From Shewanella piezotolerans WP3 (GTDB lineage Bacteria; Pseudomonadota; Gammaproteobacteria; Enterobacterales; Shewanellaceae), in the NCBI RefSeq assembly GCF_000014885.1, contig NC_011566.1, positions 1,736,001-1,800,000 on the forward strand: DNA of 64,000 nucleotides, given 5' to 3'. The translations under genes were made by a program, and so were the position numbers. Shown here in pieces: positions 43,719-51,935 of the stretch. The notes below the pieces were generated by a model that searched no databases, had not been told where the DNA came from, and saw nothing but the letters and a program-made list of their open reading frames with translations. The first letter of the stretch is position 1, and each line of letters opens with the position of its first letter.

Positions 43719-43780
43719 TGTTGGAAATGCTCTTAAGCGCATAAAATGGCGGCTATGAGTACGAGTAAAGGTAAAATAAC

Positions 43781-44158
43781 ATGAACAGATTCTGCTTTTT
43801 ATTCGCTGCAGTGGCTGTGGTATTAGTTACAAGCCTAGGCAGTGCTGCGAGTGCTGGAACCTGGAGTAAAGACAGTCAATCTCCAGTGCTGGAGTTTAGC
43901 GGCGAGTCGATACAAGCTATTAGTAAAACCCATTTTCGCGTGAAAGTAGCATACAGTGAAGCCGCTAAAATGCGTTGTGTTGGATTTGCTGAAAAGCAAG
44001 CCGTTGCGATTGACTCCATTGTGGTTATCCCACCATTTGGGGTCGCAAATATGCTGATTAATGAAACTGACAAAGACATAGATGGCGTAAAATGTTGGAT
44101 AACGAGCACCCGTAAAGAAGATTTGAAGCGCGATTATATTCAGCATGATTTGAATTAA
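43781..44158 (+). CDS. Small exported protein of unknown function
   Basis: A 125-residue protein with a clear signal peptide (MNRFCFLFAAVAVVLVTSLGS, cleavage likely near ASA/GT). The mature part of about 98 residues is beta-rich, with two cysteines (RCVGFAEK and VKCWITS) that could form a disulfide. I do not recognise a family. It has its own promoter region with the 7-2-7 palindrome shared with the sulfatase and maturase genes, and its own terminator, so it probably belongs to that regulon. Confidence 0.82.
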   Translation: MNRFCFLFAAVAVVLVTSLGSAASAGTWSKDSQSPVLEFSGESIQAISKTHFRVKVAYSEAAKMRCVGFAEKQAVAIDSIVVIPPFGVANMLINETDKDIDGVKCWITSTRKEDLKRDYIQHDLN

Positions 44159-44227
44159 CGACACAAACTATTGGTAGGCTTACCCAAAGCGTACTCGCCA
44201 GTAATAGCATGTCATCGATTGTTTAAC

Positions 44228-44253
44228 GGCCCAATATCAATTGGGCCTTTTTT
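44228..44253 (+). terminator. Rho-independent terminator after the small exported-protein gene
   Basis: GGCCCAAT / ATTGGGCC over loop ATCA, followed by six T residues. It marks the right edge of the accessory block before recR. Confidence 0.88.
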
Positions 44254-44445
44254 GTTGGAGTGATATCTCGGCAGAAGCCAGACAAAGCCAAGCGTTGCTT
44301 AATTTAGCAGGCTGTTTGGATTTTATATGTTAATATTTGCAATCAACCTGATTAAGTGTGCGGCGGACTTGAACCTTCCCCTTTGCGCCTAACAATCAAT
44401 ATTATTATTTAAGGCGAGAGTTTGCCTTGTTACGCGGAACGTTAA

Positions 44446-45045
44446 ATGAAATTTAGTCCTCTTGTTGATGAGTTGATCCAGTCACTTAAATGCTTACCTG
44501 GTGTAGGACCAAAATCAGCACAGCGCATGGCATTTCAGCTATTAGAGCGTGATCGCAAGGCGGGAAGTAAGCTTGCAGATTCTCTCGGTAAAGCGATGTC
44601 TGAAGTCGGCCATTGTCAGTCTTGTCGTACTTTTACCGAAGAAACGTACTGCCCAATTTGTGTTAGTACCAAGCGTGGCCACTCAAGTGTGATCTGTGTG
44701 GTCGAGACACCTGCTGATGTTTTGGCCATTGAAGCTGGTGGACACTTCTCAGGACGTTACTTTGTGTTACTTGGTCACCTGTCACCACTTGATGGGGTGG
44801 GACCTGATGAATTGGGCTTGGCACTGTTAGAAACGCATTTGGCGTCAGGAGAGGTGACAGAACTCATTTTGGCGACTAACCCAACCGTTGAAGGTGACGC
44901 TACTGCGCACTATATTGCCGATATGGCAAAGAATCATGAGTTAGCCGTCAGCCGCATTGCGCATGGTGTGCCAGTGGGTGGGGAGCTTGAATATGTGGAT
45001 AGCACCACTTTAGCCTTGTCTTTTAATGGACGCTTACCCATTTAA
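44446..45045 (+). CDS. recR: Recombination mediator RecR
   Basis: A 199-residue protein that works with RecF and RecO to load RecA at gaps. It has the helix-hairpin-helix start (LPGVGPKSAQRMAFQLL), the C4 zinc site (CQSCRTFTEETYCPIC) and the Toprim domain (ICVVETPADVLAIE, LATNPTVEGDATAHYI). In E. coli it lies directly after ybaB; here the two are separated by the accessory block. Confidence 0.97.
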   Translation: MKFSPLVDELIQSLKCLPGVGPKSAQRMAFQLLERDRKAGSKLADSLGKAMSEVGHCQSCRTFTEETYCPICVSTKRGHSSVICVVETPADVLAIEAGGHFSGRYFVLLGHLSPLDGVGPDELGLALLETHLASGEVTELILATNPTVEGDATAHYIADMAKNHELAVSRIAHGVPVGGELEYVDSTTLALSFNGRLPI

Positions 45046-45074
45046 CTTAACTGCTGAAGGTGAGTTTAAATTTG

Positions 45075-45113
45075 AAAACCAGTTAATGTTTATCCATTAA
45101 CTGGTTTTTTTTT
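45075..45113 (+). terminator. Rho-independent terminator after recR
   Basis: A 14-bp stem AAAACCAGTTAATG / CATTAACTGGTTTT with a six-base loop and a long T tract. Confidence 0.88.
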
Positions 45114-45143
45114 GTGCATTTGAAGTCAATGCAACCTTTTTCC

Positions 45144-45171
45144 CTTGAAAAGCATTTTTATAGCCCCATTT
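45144..45171 (+). promoter_or_regulatory. Sigma-32 heat-shock promoter of htpG
   Basis: CTTGAAA (45144-45150), a 13-bp spacer and CCCCATTT (45164-45171) match the sigma-32 consensus (CTTGAAA, 11-16 bp, CCCCATNT) exactly. The ATG of htpG is 46 bases downstream. Confidence 0.88.
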
Positions 45172-45216
45172 CTAGTAACAAGCTCAACTTAAACCGAATT
45201 TTAAAGGGAACATTTC

Positions 45217-47133
45217 ATGTCACAACAAGAGACTCATGGCTTTCAAACTGAAGTCAAACAACTACTGCATTTGATGATCCACTCTTTGTATTCAAACAAA
45301 GAAATTTTCTTGCGCGAACTAGTATCTAACGCAGCGGATGCGGCAGATAAGCTGCGCTACGAAGCATTAACCAACAATGACCTTTATGAAGGTGAAGGCG
45401 AACTACGCGTTCGCATCAGTGCTGACAAAGAAAAAGGCACAGTGACCATTTCTGATAATGGTATTGGTATGACCCGTGACGGTGTGATTGAACACCTAGG
45501 TACGATTGCTAAATCAGGCACCGCTGATTTCTTTAAAAATTTATCAGGTGATGATTCAAAAGACTCACAGCTGATTGGTCAGTTTGGTGTAGGTTTTTAC
45601 TCTGCATTTATTGTTGCCGATAAAGTGACGGTTCGCACCCGTGCAGCAGGCCATAGCAGCGACGAAGGTGTGCTGTGGGAATCAGCTGGTGAAGGTGACT
45701 TCACTGTCGAAACTATCTCTAAGCAGACTCGTGGTACTGAAATTACTCTACATTTAAGAGATGACGAAAAAGAGTTTGCAGATGACTACCGCCTGCGCTC
45801 TATTGTCACTAAATACTCAGATCATATCTCTGTCGCCGTTGAGATGTTTGAAGAGGGAACCCCAGCGGTTGAAGCGACTGAAGACAGTGAAGCTGTTGCA
45901 GCAACAGAAGGTAGCTGGAAGCCAATGAACAAGGCGACAGCGCTTTGGACACGTAACAAGAGTGACGTGACTAAAGAAGAATACCAAGAATTTTATAAGC
46001 ATATCTCACACGATTATACTGATCCGCTAGTGTGGAGTCATAACCGTGTTGAAGGTAAACAGGAATACACCAGCCTGCTTTATATTCCAGCTAAAGCGCC
46101 ATTTGATATGTGGAACCGCGATCGTAAGCACGGTCTAAAGCTATTTGTTCAGCGCGTATTCGTGATGGATGACGCAGAGCAATTCATGCCAAGCTACCTG
46201 CGCTTTGTGCAAGGTTTGATTGACTCAAATGACTTGCCATTGAATGTATCGCGCGAAATTTTACAAGACAACAAGGTGACGACATCACTGCGCACCGCTG
46301 TGACTAAGCGCGTGTTAGGCATGCTAGAAAAATTGGCTAAAAACGATGCTGAAAAGTACCTGTCTTTCTGGGCTGAATTTGGCCAAGTACTGAAAGAAGG
46401 TCCAGCTGAAGATTTCGCAAACAAAGAACGTATTGCTGGATTACTTCGCTTTGCATCGACTCACACAGGTGAAGCAACGCCAGATGTTGCATTAGCTGAC
46501 TATGTTGAACGTATGCAGGAAGGTCAAACAAAGATCTACTACATCGTTGCTGATAGCCATGAAGCGGCGGCAAATAGCCCGCATCTAGAACTGTTACGCA
46601 AGAAAGGCATTGAAGTATTGCTAATGTCAGAGCGTATTGATGAGTGGCTGATTAACCACCTTACCGAGTTTGACGGTAAGCAGATGCACTCGGTAACTCG
46701 CGGCGATCTTGAGTTAGGTGAACTCGAAGATGCTGGTGAGAAAGAAGCGCAAGAGAAGCTTGAAACAGAGTCTGAAGGTCTAGTTAAGCGTGTTAAAGAC
46801 AGCTTAGGTGACAAAGTCTCTGAGGTTAAGGTGACGACGCGTCTAACTGATACGCCTGCTTGTGTTGTTGCGGGTGAAGGTGAAATGTCGACGCAGATGA
46901 TCAAGCTGATGCAAGCGGCAGGACAAGCGGTACCAGAGTCTAAGCCTACATTTGAGCTTAACCCTGAGCATCCACTTGTTGCCCGTCTTAACGATGAGCA
47001 AGATGAAGAGCTGTTCGCACAGTGGTCTGATCTACTGCTGCAACAGGCATTATTGTCTGAGAAAGGTAGCCTAGCGGATCCGTCAGCCTTTATTAAGTTG
47101 ATGAACCAAATGCTGTTGGCAAGCGTTAAGTAG
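45217..47133 (+). CDS. htpG: Chaperone HtpG (Hsp90)
   Basis: A 638-residue bacterial Hsp90. The ATP-binding domain has NKEIFLRELVSNAADAADKL, the SDNGIGM motif and GQFGVGFYSAF; the middle and dimerisation domains follow (LFVQRVFVMDDAEQFMPSYL, LPLNVSREILQ). An AAAGGGAAC site precedes the ATG. Transcription is predicted from a sigma-32 promoter described separately. It lies between recR and adk as in E. coli, with cnoX inserted. Confidence 0.98.
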   Translation: MSQQETHGFQTEVKQLLHLMIHSLYSNKEIFLRELVSNAADAADKLRYEALTNNDLYEGEGELRVRISADKEKGTVTISDNGIGMTRDGVIEHLGTIAKSGTADFFKNLSGDDSKDSQLIGQFGVGFYSAFIVADKVTVRTRAAGHSSDEGVLWESAGEGDFTVETISKQTRGTEITLHLRDDEKEFADDYRLRSIVTKYSDHISVAVEMFEEGTPAVEATEDSEAVAATEGSWKPMNKATALWTRNKSDVTKEEYQEFYKHISHDYTDPLVWSHNRVEGKQEYTSLLYIPAKAPFDMWNRDRKHGLKLFVQRVFVMDDAEQFMPSYLRFVQGLIDSNDLPLNVSREILQDNKVTTSLRTAVTKRVLGMLEKLAKNDAEKYLSFWAEFGQVLKEGPAEDFANKERIAGLLRFASTHTGEATPDVALADYVERMQEGQTKIYYIVADSHEAAANSPHLELLRKKGIEVLLMSERIDEWLINHLTEFDGKQMHSVTRGDLELGELEDAGEKEAQEKLETESEGLVKRVKDSLGDKVSEVKVTTRLTDTPACVVAGEGEMSTQMIKLMQAAGQAVPESKPTFELNPEHPLVARLNDEQDEELFAQWSDLLLQQALLSEKGSLADPSAFIKLMNQMLLASVK

Positions 47134-47221
47134 CAAGCAACTATATCCATTCTGCTTCAGGCGCAGCCGCCTTGTGGCTTTGATTGAAATCACGCACCTT
47201 GGGGCAGAACGGGTATATAAT

Positions 47222-47249
47222 AGAGGCAGTTAATCTGCCTCTTTTTTTT
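47222..47249 (+). terminator. Rho-independent terminator after htpG
   Basis: AGAGGCAG / CTGCCTCT over a five-base loop, then seven or more T residues. It ends 17 bases before the next ATG. Confidence 0.85.
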
Positions 47250-47266
47250 ATGGCTTAAGGAAAGTT

Positions 47267-48112
47267 ATGGAAAATATTCTAGAACTGACTAAAGAAAACA
47301 TACAGCAAGTGGTTGACGCTTCGATGGAGCAGGTCATAGTGTTGGCATTTTGGGCGAGTCAAAGCCCTGAAAGCTTAACCTTGATGCAAACCCTTGAAAG
47401 CTTGTCGCAACAGCAAAATGGCCGTTTTGTGCTGGCCAAAGTCAACTGCGAGACTGAGATGGAGATAGCAAACTATTTCCAGATCCAGAATTTGCCGACC
47501 ACCTTGGTACTACATGAAGGAAAACCTGTTGACGGTTTTGCCGGGGTGCAAGACGCGGCGCAAATTACTGAAATGCTCGATAAGCATCTGCCGGCGCAGT
47601 GGCAGTTAAAGCTCAATCAAGCACGAGTGTTTTTATCTGAGCAAAATGCTATTGGTGCTCTACCACTGTTAAAAGAAGCCTATGCTGAGCAAGCGATTGC
47701 TGAAATCGCCTTGGCTTTAGCTGATGTCTACCTGTCTCTTGGGGCGTTAGAAGACGCCAAAGTGCTGCTCGATAGTGTCGGCCTTGCCGATCAAGACAGC
47801 TACTACCAAAGCTTAAAGGCAAAGTTAGCATTGGCACTTGATGCTGCTGATACGCCAGAGATCAGAAAGCTACAAGCAGATTTTGAGCAATCTCCAAATG
47901 ACATGGCGACCTTGCTTGACCTTGCGAAAGCACTGCACCAAGCAAAACGTAATGATGAAGCGCTAGAGTTACTGTTTACGCCACTGCAACAAGATGTGGC
48001 TGCGTTAGATGGCAAGGTCAAAGGGTTGTTTTTGGAGATCTTAACCGCCTTAGGCCAGGGGAATACGTTGGCTAACCAGTATCGACGGAAACTTTACACC
48101 TTACTTTACTGA
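47267..48112 (+). CDS. cnoX: Thioredoxin-fold co-chaperone (CnoX/YbbN type)
   Basis: A 281-residue protein with an N-terminal thioredoxin-like domain (residues 1-108) and TPR-like repeats (about 110-281), the layout of E. coli CnoX/YbbN, which protects proteins under oxidative stress and hands them to chaperones. Where thioredoxin has WCGPC this protein has WASQSPES, so there is no redox-active cysteine pair. The gene follows htpG, a chaperone, after a terminator. Confidence 0.88.
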   Translation: MENILELTKENIQQVVDASMEQVIVLAFWASQSPESLTLMQTLESLSQQQNGRFVLAKVNCETEMEIANYFQIQNLPTTLVLHEGKPVDGFAGVQDAAQITEMLDKHLPAQWQLKLNQARVFLSEQNAIGALPLLKEAYAEQAIAEIALALADVYLSLGALEDAKVLLDSVGLADQDSYYQSLKAKLALALDAADTPEIRKLQADFEQSPNDMATLLDLAKALHQAKRNDEALELLFTPLQQDVAALDGKVKGLFLEILTALGQGNTLANQYRRKLYTLLY

Positions 48113-48218
48113 TAAAGGTCAATATCTTGACTTATTTGCCCTGACTGAGGCTAAAGTCGAAGGTAAATCGCTTCAAAATGGCGGCTATTTATGCGAAAAT
48201 CGCCGCCCTAAACATAAT

Positions 48219-48271
48219 AATACCAATCGCGTGACCACACTTTAGACATTTGTCTGCGTTAGAGGTTGGTA
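48219..48271. repeat. Short inverted-repeat remnant with MITE-like ends, upstream of adk
   Basis: TACCAATC at the left and GGTTGGTA at the right, 53 bp apart overall, resemble the ends of the ATACCAAT elements. It lies 30 bases before the adk ATG, within the promoter region. It may be a solo remnant or a chance palindrome. Confidence 0.4.
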
Positions 48272-48300
48272 TAACAATGCGAAATAAGAGGAAGATTGAG

Positions 48301-48945
48301 ATGCGCATTATGCTATTAGGTGCCCCAGGTGCCGGTAAAGGTACCCAAGCCCAATTCATCATGGAAAAGTACGGTATTCCTCAAATTTCAACGGGTGACA
48401 TGCTGCGCGCTGCAGTAAAAGCTGGCACACCACTTGGCCTAGAAGCTAAAAAAGTGATGGACGCAGGTCAACTGGTTTCTGACGAGTTAATTATTGGTCT
48501 TGTGAAAGAGCGTGTAGCACAAGATGATTGTGCTAAAGGTTTCCTACTTGATGGTTTCCCACGCACAATTCCTCAAGCTGATGCGATGGCTGCTGGTGGC
48601 ATTGCTATCGACCACGTTGTTGAAATTGACGTGCCAGACGAAGAGATTGTTAAGCGTATGGGCGGCCGTCGTGTTCACCCTGGTTCTGGTCGTGTTTACC
48701 ATATTGTTTTCAACCAACCAAAGGTTGAAGGTAAGGATGATGTCACTGGTGAAGATCTGGCTATTCGTCCAGACGACGAAGAAGCTACAGTGCGTAAGCG
48801 TCTAGATATCTACCATGAGCAAACTAAGCCATTGGTTGAGTATTACGGCGCTGTAGCTGCAAAAGGTGAAGCGACTTACAACAAGTTTGACGGCACTCAG
48901 TCTGTAGCTAAAGTTAGCGAAGAGATCGTTGCTGCACTTAGCTAA
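48301..48945 (+). CDS. adk: Adenylate kinase
   Basis: A 214-residue enzyme interconverting AMP, ADP and ATP. It starts MRIMLLGAPGAGKGTQAQF with the P-loop, and has ISTGDMLRAAV, FLLDGFPRTIPQADAM and the long LID domain (GGRRVHPGSGRVYH). The ATG at 48301 is the conventional start; the frame is open from 48250. Its stop codon overlaps the first base of a MITE. Confidence 0.97.
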   Translation: MRIMLLGAPGAGKGTQAQFIMEKYGIPQISTGDMLRAAVKAGTPLGLEAKKVMDAGQLVSDELIIGLVKERVAQDDCAKGFLLDGFPRTIPQADAMAAGGIAIDHVVEIDVPDEEIVKRMGGRRVHPGSGRVYHIVFNQPKVEGKDDVTGEDLAIRPDDEEATVRKRLDIYHEQTKPLVEYYGAVAAKGEATYNKFDGTQSVAKVSEEIVAALS

Positions 48946-49163
48946 TACCAATTAGTATAAGAAGTTGATCTACTCAGAGTGTCTTTGGCGAACTAATTCA
49001 ACACAGAAGTAGGAAGTCAAAACACTCCATAGTGGTGAGTTTTAGCAGCTCTGATGCTGCACTAACGAGTTAAATCGTAGAATAACTATGGTCTTCACTC
49101 GTTGGCTTACCTCAGAGCCATTAAACTCTCACTGAGCGATCAAATCTTTATACTGATTGGTAT
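48945..49163. mobile_element. Shorter MITE of the ATACCAATCAGTATAA family, 219 bp
   Basis: Ends ATACCAATTAGTATAA and TTATACTGATTGGTAT match those of the element at 17078-17390, in inverted orientation; GAAGTTGATCTACTCAGAG near the left end and TGAGCGATCAAATC near the right end are also shared. The first base is the last base of the adk stop codon, and the adk-type terminator lies beyond the far end. Confidence 0.75.
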
Positions 49164-49213
49164 GAATTTACACAAAATAGCTGTGTGTTTATGAGCTAGT
49201 TCTCATATTTAAT

Positions 49214-49239
49214 AAAGCCCATGTAAGTGGGCTTTTTTT
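49214..49239 (+). terminator. Rho-independent terminator, probably originally of adk
   Basis: AAGCCCA / TGGGCTT over a six-base loop with seven T residues. It is now 269 bases from the adk stop because of the MITE. Confidence 0.8.
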
Positions 49240-49294
49240 ATGCTTTTTCCAATGATAGCCTGACGCAGAATATCTTGGTTAAAAGAGAGAAAAC

Positions 49295-50290
49295 GTGAAC
49301 GACACAAGCTCCCCATTCGGTGTTTTATTGGTTAACCTTGGCACGCCTGATTCCCCAACCGCGCCAGATGTTAAAAAATTCTTAAAGCAGTTCTTAAGCG
49401 ACCCTCGTGTTGTCGATATCTCTCCTTGGATCTGGAAGCCGATTCTTAATGGCATCATTTTAAATACCCGTCCAGCCAAAGTCGCCAAACTCTACGAGTC
49501 TATCTGGTGGGAAAATGGGTCTCCGTTAATGGTGATTAGCCAGCAACAGCGTGACAAATTGGCGCAATCTTTACAAACCAATTTTGGCTTCAACGTGCCT
49601 GTTGAGCTTGGCATGAGCTACGGCAATCCGTCATTAGATTTAGGCCTTAATAAACTAAAAGCCCAGGGAGTGAGTAAGGTTTTTGTATTGCCGTTGTATG
49701 CTCAGTACTCATGCTCAACCGTTGCACCTGTATTTGATGCAATTAGCGAGCTACATAAAACCAAGCGCGACTTCCCTGAACTACGGATCAACAAAGAGTA
49801 TTACGCTCATCCTAGTTATATTGCAGCGCTGGCTGAGTCAGTAAAACAGCACTGGCAGAGTAAAGGTCAAGCAGAGGTGCTGTTGATGTCCTTCCACGGC
49901 GTGCCTGTTCGTTATGTGACCGAAGGCGACCCTTATCAAATGCAGTGCCAGAAAACTGCAGAGTTAGTGGCTGAGTCACTCGGTTTATCGGCTGAGCAGT
50001 GGCAGATCTGTTTTCAATCTCAGTTTGGTAAAGAGGAGTGGTTAACGCCAGCAACGGATCAGTTACTTGAGTCTCTGCCTGAGCAAGGGGTTAAATCCGT
50101 TGATATTATGTGTCCGGCATTTTCGTCTGATTGCTTAGAAACACTGGAAGAGATCTCACAAGAGGGTAAAGAAAGTTTCATATCTGCGGGTGGAGAACGT
50201 TACGAGTTTATTGGTTGTTTAAACGATTCAGATGCTCATATTGAGCTATTACAGCAAATAGTTAAGCAACAAACCTTAGGTTGGTGCTAA
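49295..50290 (+). CDS. hemH: Ferrochelatase
   Basis: A 331-residue enzyme inserting iron into protoporphyrin IX in the last step of haem synthesis. It has GVLLVNLGTPDSPT, YGNPSLDLGLNKL, VLPLYAQYSCSTVAPVFD, MSFHGVPVRY with the catalytic His, and FQSQFGKEEWLTPATD. The start is GTG with AGAGAG upstream. It follows adk as in E. coli. Confidence 0.97.
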   Translation: MNDTSSPFGVLLVNLGTPDSPTAPDVKKFLKQFLSDPRVVDISPWIWKPILNGIILNTRPAKVAKLYESIWWENGSPLMVISQQQRDKLAQSLQTNFGFNVPVELGMSYGNPSLDLGLNKLKAQGVSKVFVLPLYAQYSCSTVAPVFDAISELHKTKRDFPELRINKEYYAHPSYIAALAESVKQHWQSKGQAEVLLMSFHGVPVRYVTEGDPYQMQCQKTAELVAESLGLSAEQWQICFQSQFGKEEWLTPATDQLLESLPEQGVKSVDIMCPAFSSDCLETLEEISQEGKESFISAGGERYEFIGCLNDSDAHIELLQQIVKQQTLGWC

Positions 50291-50542
50291 ATTTAATGGC
50301 TAGTCAGTGATTTCAACTGGCGAAAGAGGCTGGGTATGGTAGAATTCCCCGCCTTTTTTGTCTCTGCTTATGATTTAGCACTTAGCGTGTTTGGTCATGG
50401 TTAATCTGTGAGACACGTTAGCATTTTAGGCTGCTAGAATTTTAAAACCATGAGTTATTTGTTAAAGCTAAGCGTAATAACTTGTGATTACTTACCCGTA
50501 TAATTATCTTTTGCATGGATGCCGAATGAAAGAGAGCTCAAT

Positions 50543-51847
50543 ATGAAGTTTCCAGGTCAGCGTAAGTCTAAACATTATTTTCCAGTTAAAAACCGTGATC
50601 CGCTATTAGCGCAGTTGATCCAACAACCTCAACCAATCTCTACCTATGTGTCTGGCATCGACCAAACATTAGTAGACATTGAAGCCAAAGTGGAAGATGA
50701 GTTACTGAGTCGCTATGAGTTACCCAAAGGTAATTCGACTTTGATAGATGATGACAAGGCACACGCTTTGTATAACGAATTAAAAGATCGCGAGCTTGTT
50801 AGTGACGAATTTGCGGGTGGAACCATTGGCAACACAGTACACAATTATTCGATTCTAGCCGATGACCGCTCTGTGTTATTTGGCGTTATGAGCCGAAATA
50901 TTGAAATTGGTAGCTACGCCTATCGCTACCTTTGTAACACTTCATCAAAAGTTGACTTGAACCAACTACAGCCTGTTGCTGGGCCTATCGGCCGTTGCTT
51001 CACTCTGATTTCAGAATGTGGTGAGCGTACTTTTGCTATTAGCAAAGGTTCAATGGATAAGCTGACTCCCGAGTATATTGATAAAGATATTGTTCAAGGT
51101 GGTTCAGCACTGATCTTAACAGCATACCTAATGCGCGCTAGTGGTGAAGACAAGATCACCGATGCCGCCATGAAAGCCATTGAGTACGCAAAAGAAGCAG
51201 AAGTACCAGTAGTACTTACTTTAGGCACGCGTTTCTTAATTGAAGAAGATCCACAATGGTGGCAAAACTTCATTAAAGAGCATGTCACAATACTGGCGAT
51301 GAATGAAGATGAAGGTGAAGCATTAACAGGCTTTAAAGACCCTCTACAAGCCAGTGAAGCAGCATTAGAGTGGTGTGACATGGTGTTAACTACTGCTGGG
51401 CCTTTAGGGCTTTATACTGCAGGTTATACCGAAGACTCTGAAAAGCGTGAAACAAGTCATACCTTGTTACCGGGCGCAATTCCAGAGTTTAACCGTTATG
51501 AGTTCTCTCGTCCTAAATTAAAAGCTGATTGTGAATCGCCGCTTAAAGTGTACGCGCATATTTCACCTTATATGGGCGGCCCAGAAAAAATCCGTAACAC
51601 TAATGGTGCAGGAGATGGTGCGTTAGCTGCATTACTGCATGATCTAGCGTCTAATCGATTCCATAAGATCAACGTGCCGGGCTCAAGTAAACATAATCGT
51701 GACGGTCTATGCTACTCGTCATTTTCGCAGATCTGTAAGTACGCTAACCGTGTCGCTTATGAAGTGTTAGCGCAACATAGCCCAAGATTATCACGCGGCT
51801 TACCAGAGCGTGAAGATAGCCTAGAAGAGTCATACTGGGAAAGATAA
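50543..51847 (+). CDS. gsk: Inosine-guanosine kinase
   Basis: A 434-residue PfkB-fold kinase that phosphorylates inosine and guanosine for nucleotide salvage. It begins MKFPGQRKSKHYFPV, equal in length and start to E. coli Gsk; the earlier frame start at 50519 was not used. The catalytic segment is NTNGAGDGALAALLHDL. A terminator follows. The place after hemH matches E. coli. Confidence 0.96.
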   Translation: MKFPGQRKSKHYFPVKNRDPLLAQLIQQPQPISTYVSGIDQTLVDIEAKVEDELLSRYELPKGNSTLIDDDKAHALYNELKDRELVSDEFAGGTIGNTVHNYSILADDRSVLFGVMSRNIEIGSYAYRYLCNTSSKVDLNQLQPVAGPIGRCFTLISECGERTFAISKGSMDKLTPEYIDKDIVQGGSALILTAYLMRASGEDKITDAAMKAIEYAKEAEVPVVLTLGTRFLIEEDPQWWQNFIKEHVTILAMNEDEGEALTGFKDPLQASEAALEWCDMVLTTAGPLGLYTAGYTEDSEKRETSHTLLPGAIPEFNRYEFSRPKLKADCESPLKVYAHISPYMGGPEKIRNTNGAGDGALAALLHDLASNRFHKINVPGSSKHNRDGLCYSSFSQICKYANRVAYEVLAQHSPRLSRGLPEREDSLEESYWER

Positions 51848-51877
51848 CTCCCAAGTTTAGATTGATTACTTTATCAC

Positions 51878-51913
51878 TAAGGCACCCCAATACTTGTTTG
51901 GCGGTGCCTTTTT
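51878..51913 (+). terminator. Rho-independent terminator after gsk
   Basis: AAGGCACC / GGTGCCTT with a 16-base loop and a T tract. It overlaps the extended frame of the next gene, which supports that gene's later start. Confidence 0.8.
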
Positions 51914-51935
51914 TATAACAACTGAGGTCGCAAAG

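Noticed and set aside
46539..47150. Minus-strand frame of 203 codons opposite htpG
   Set aside because: It is a Ser-rich shadow of the htpG coding sequence with no family resemblance or promoter.
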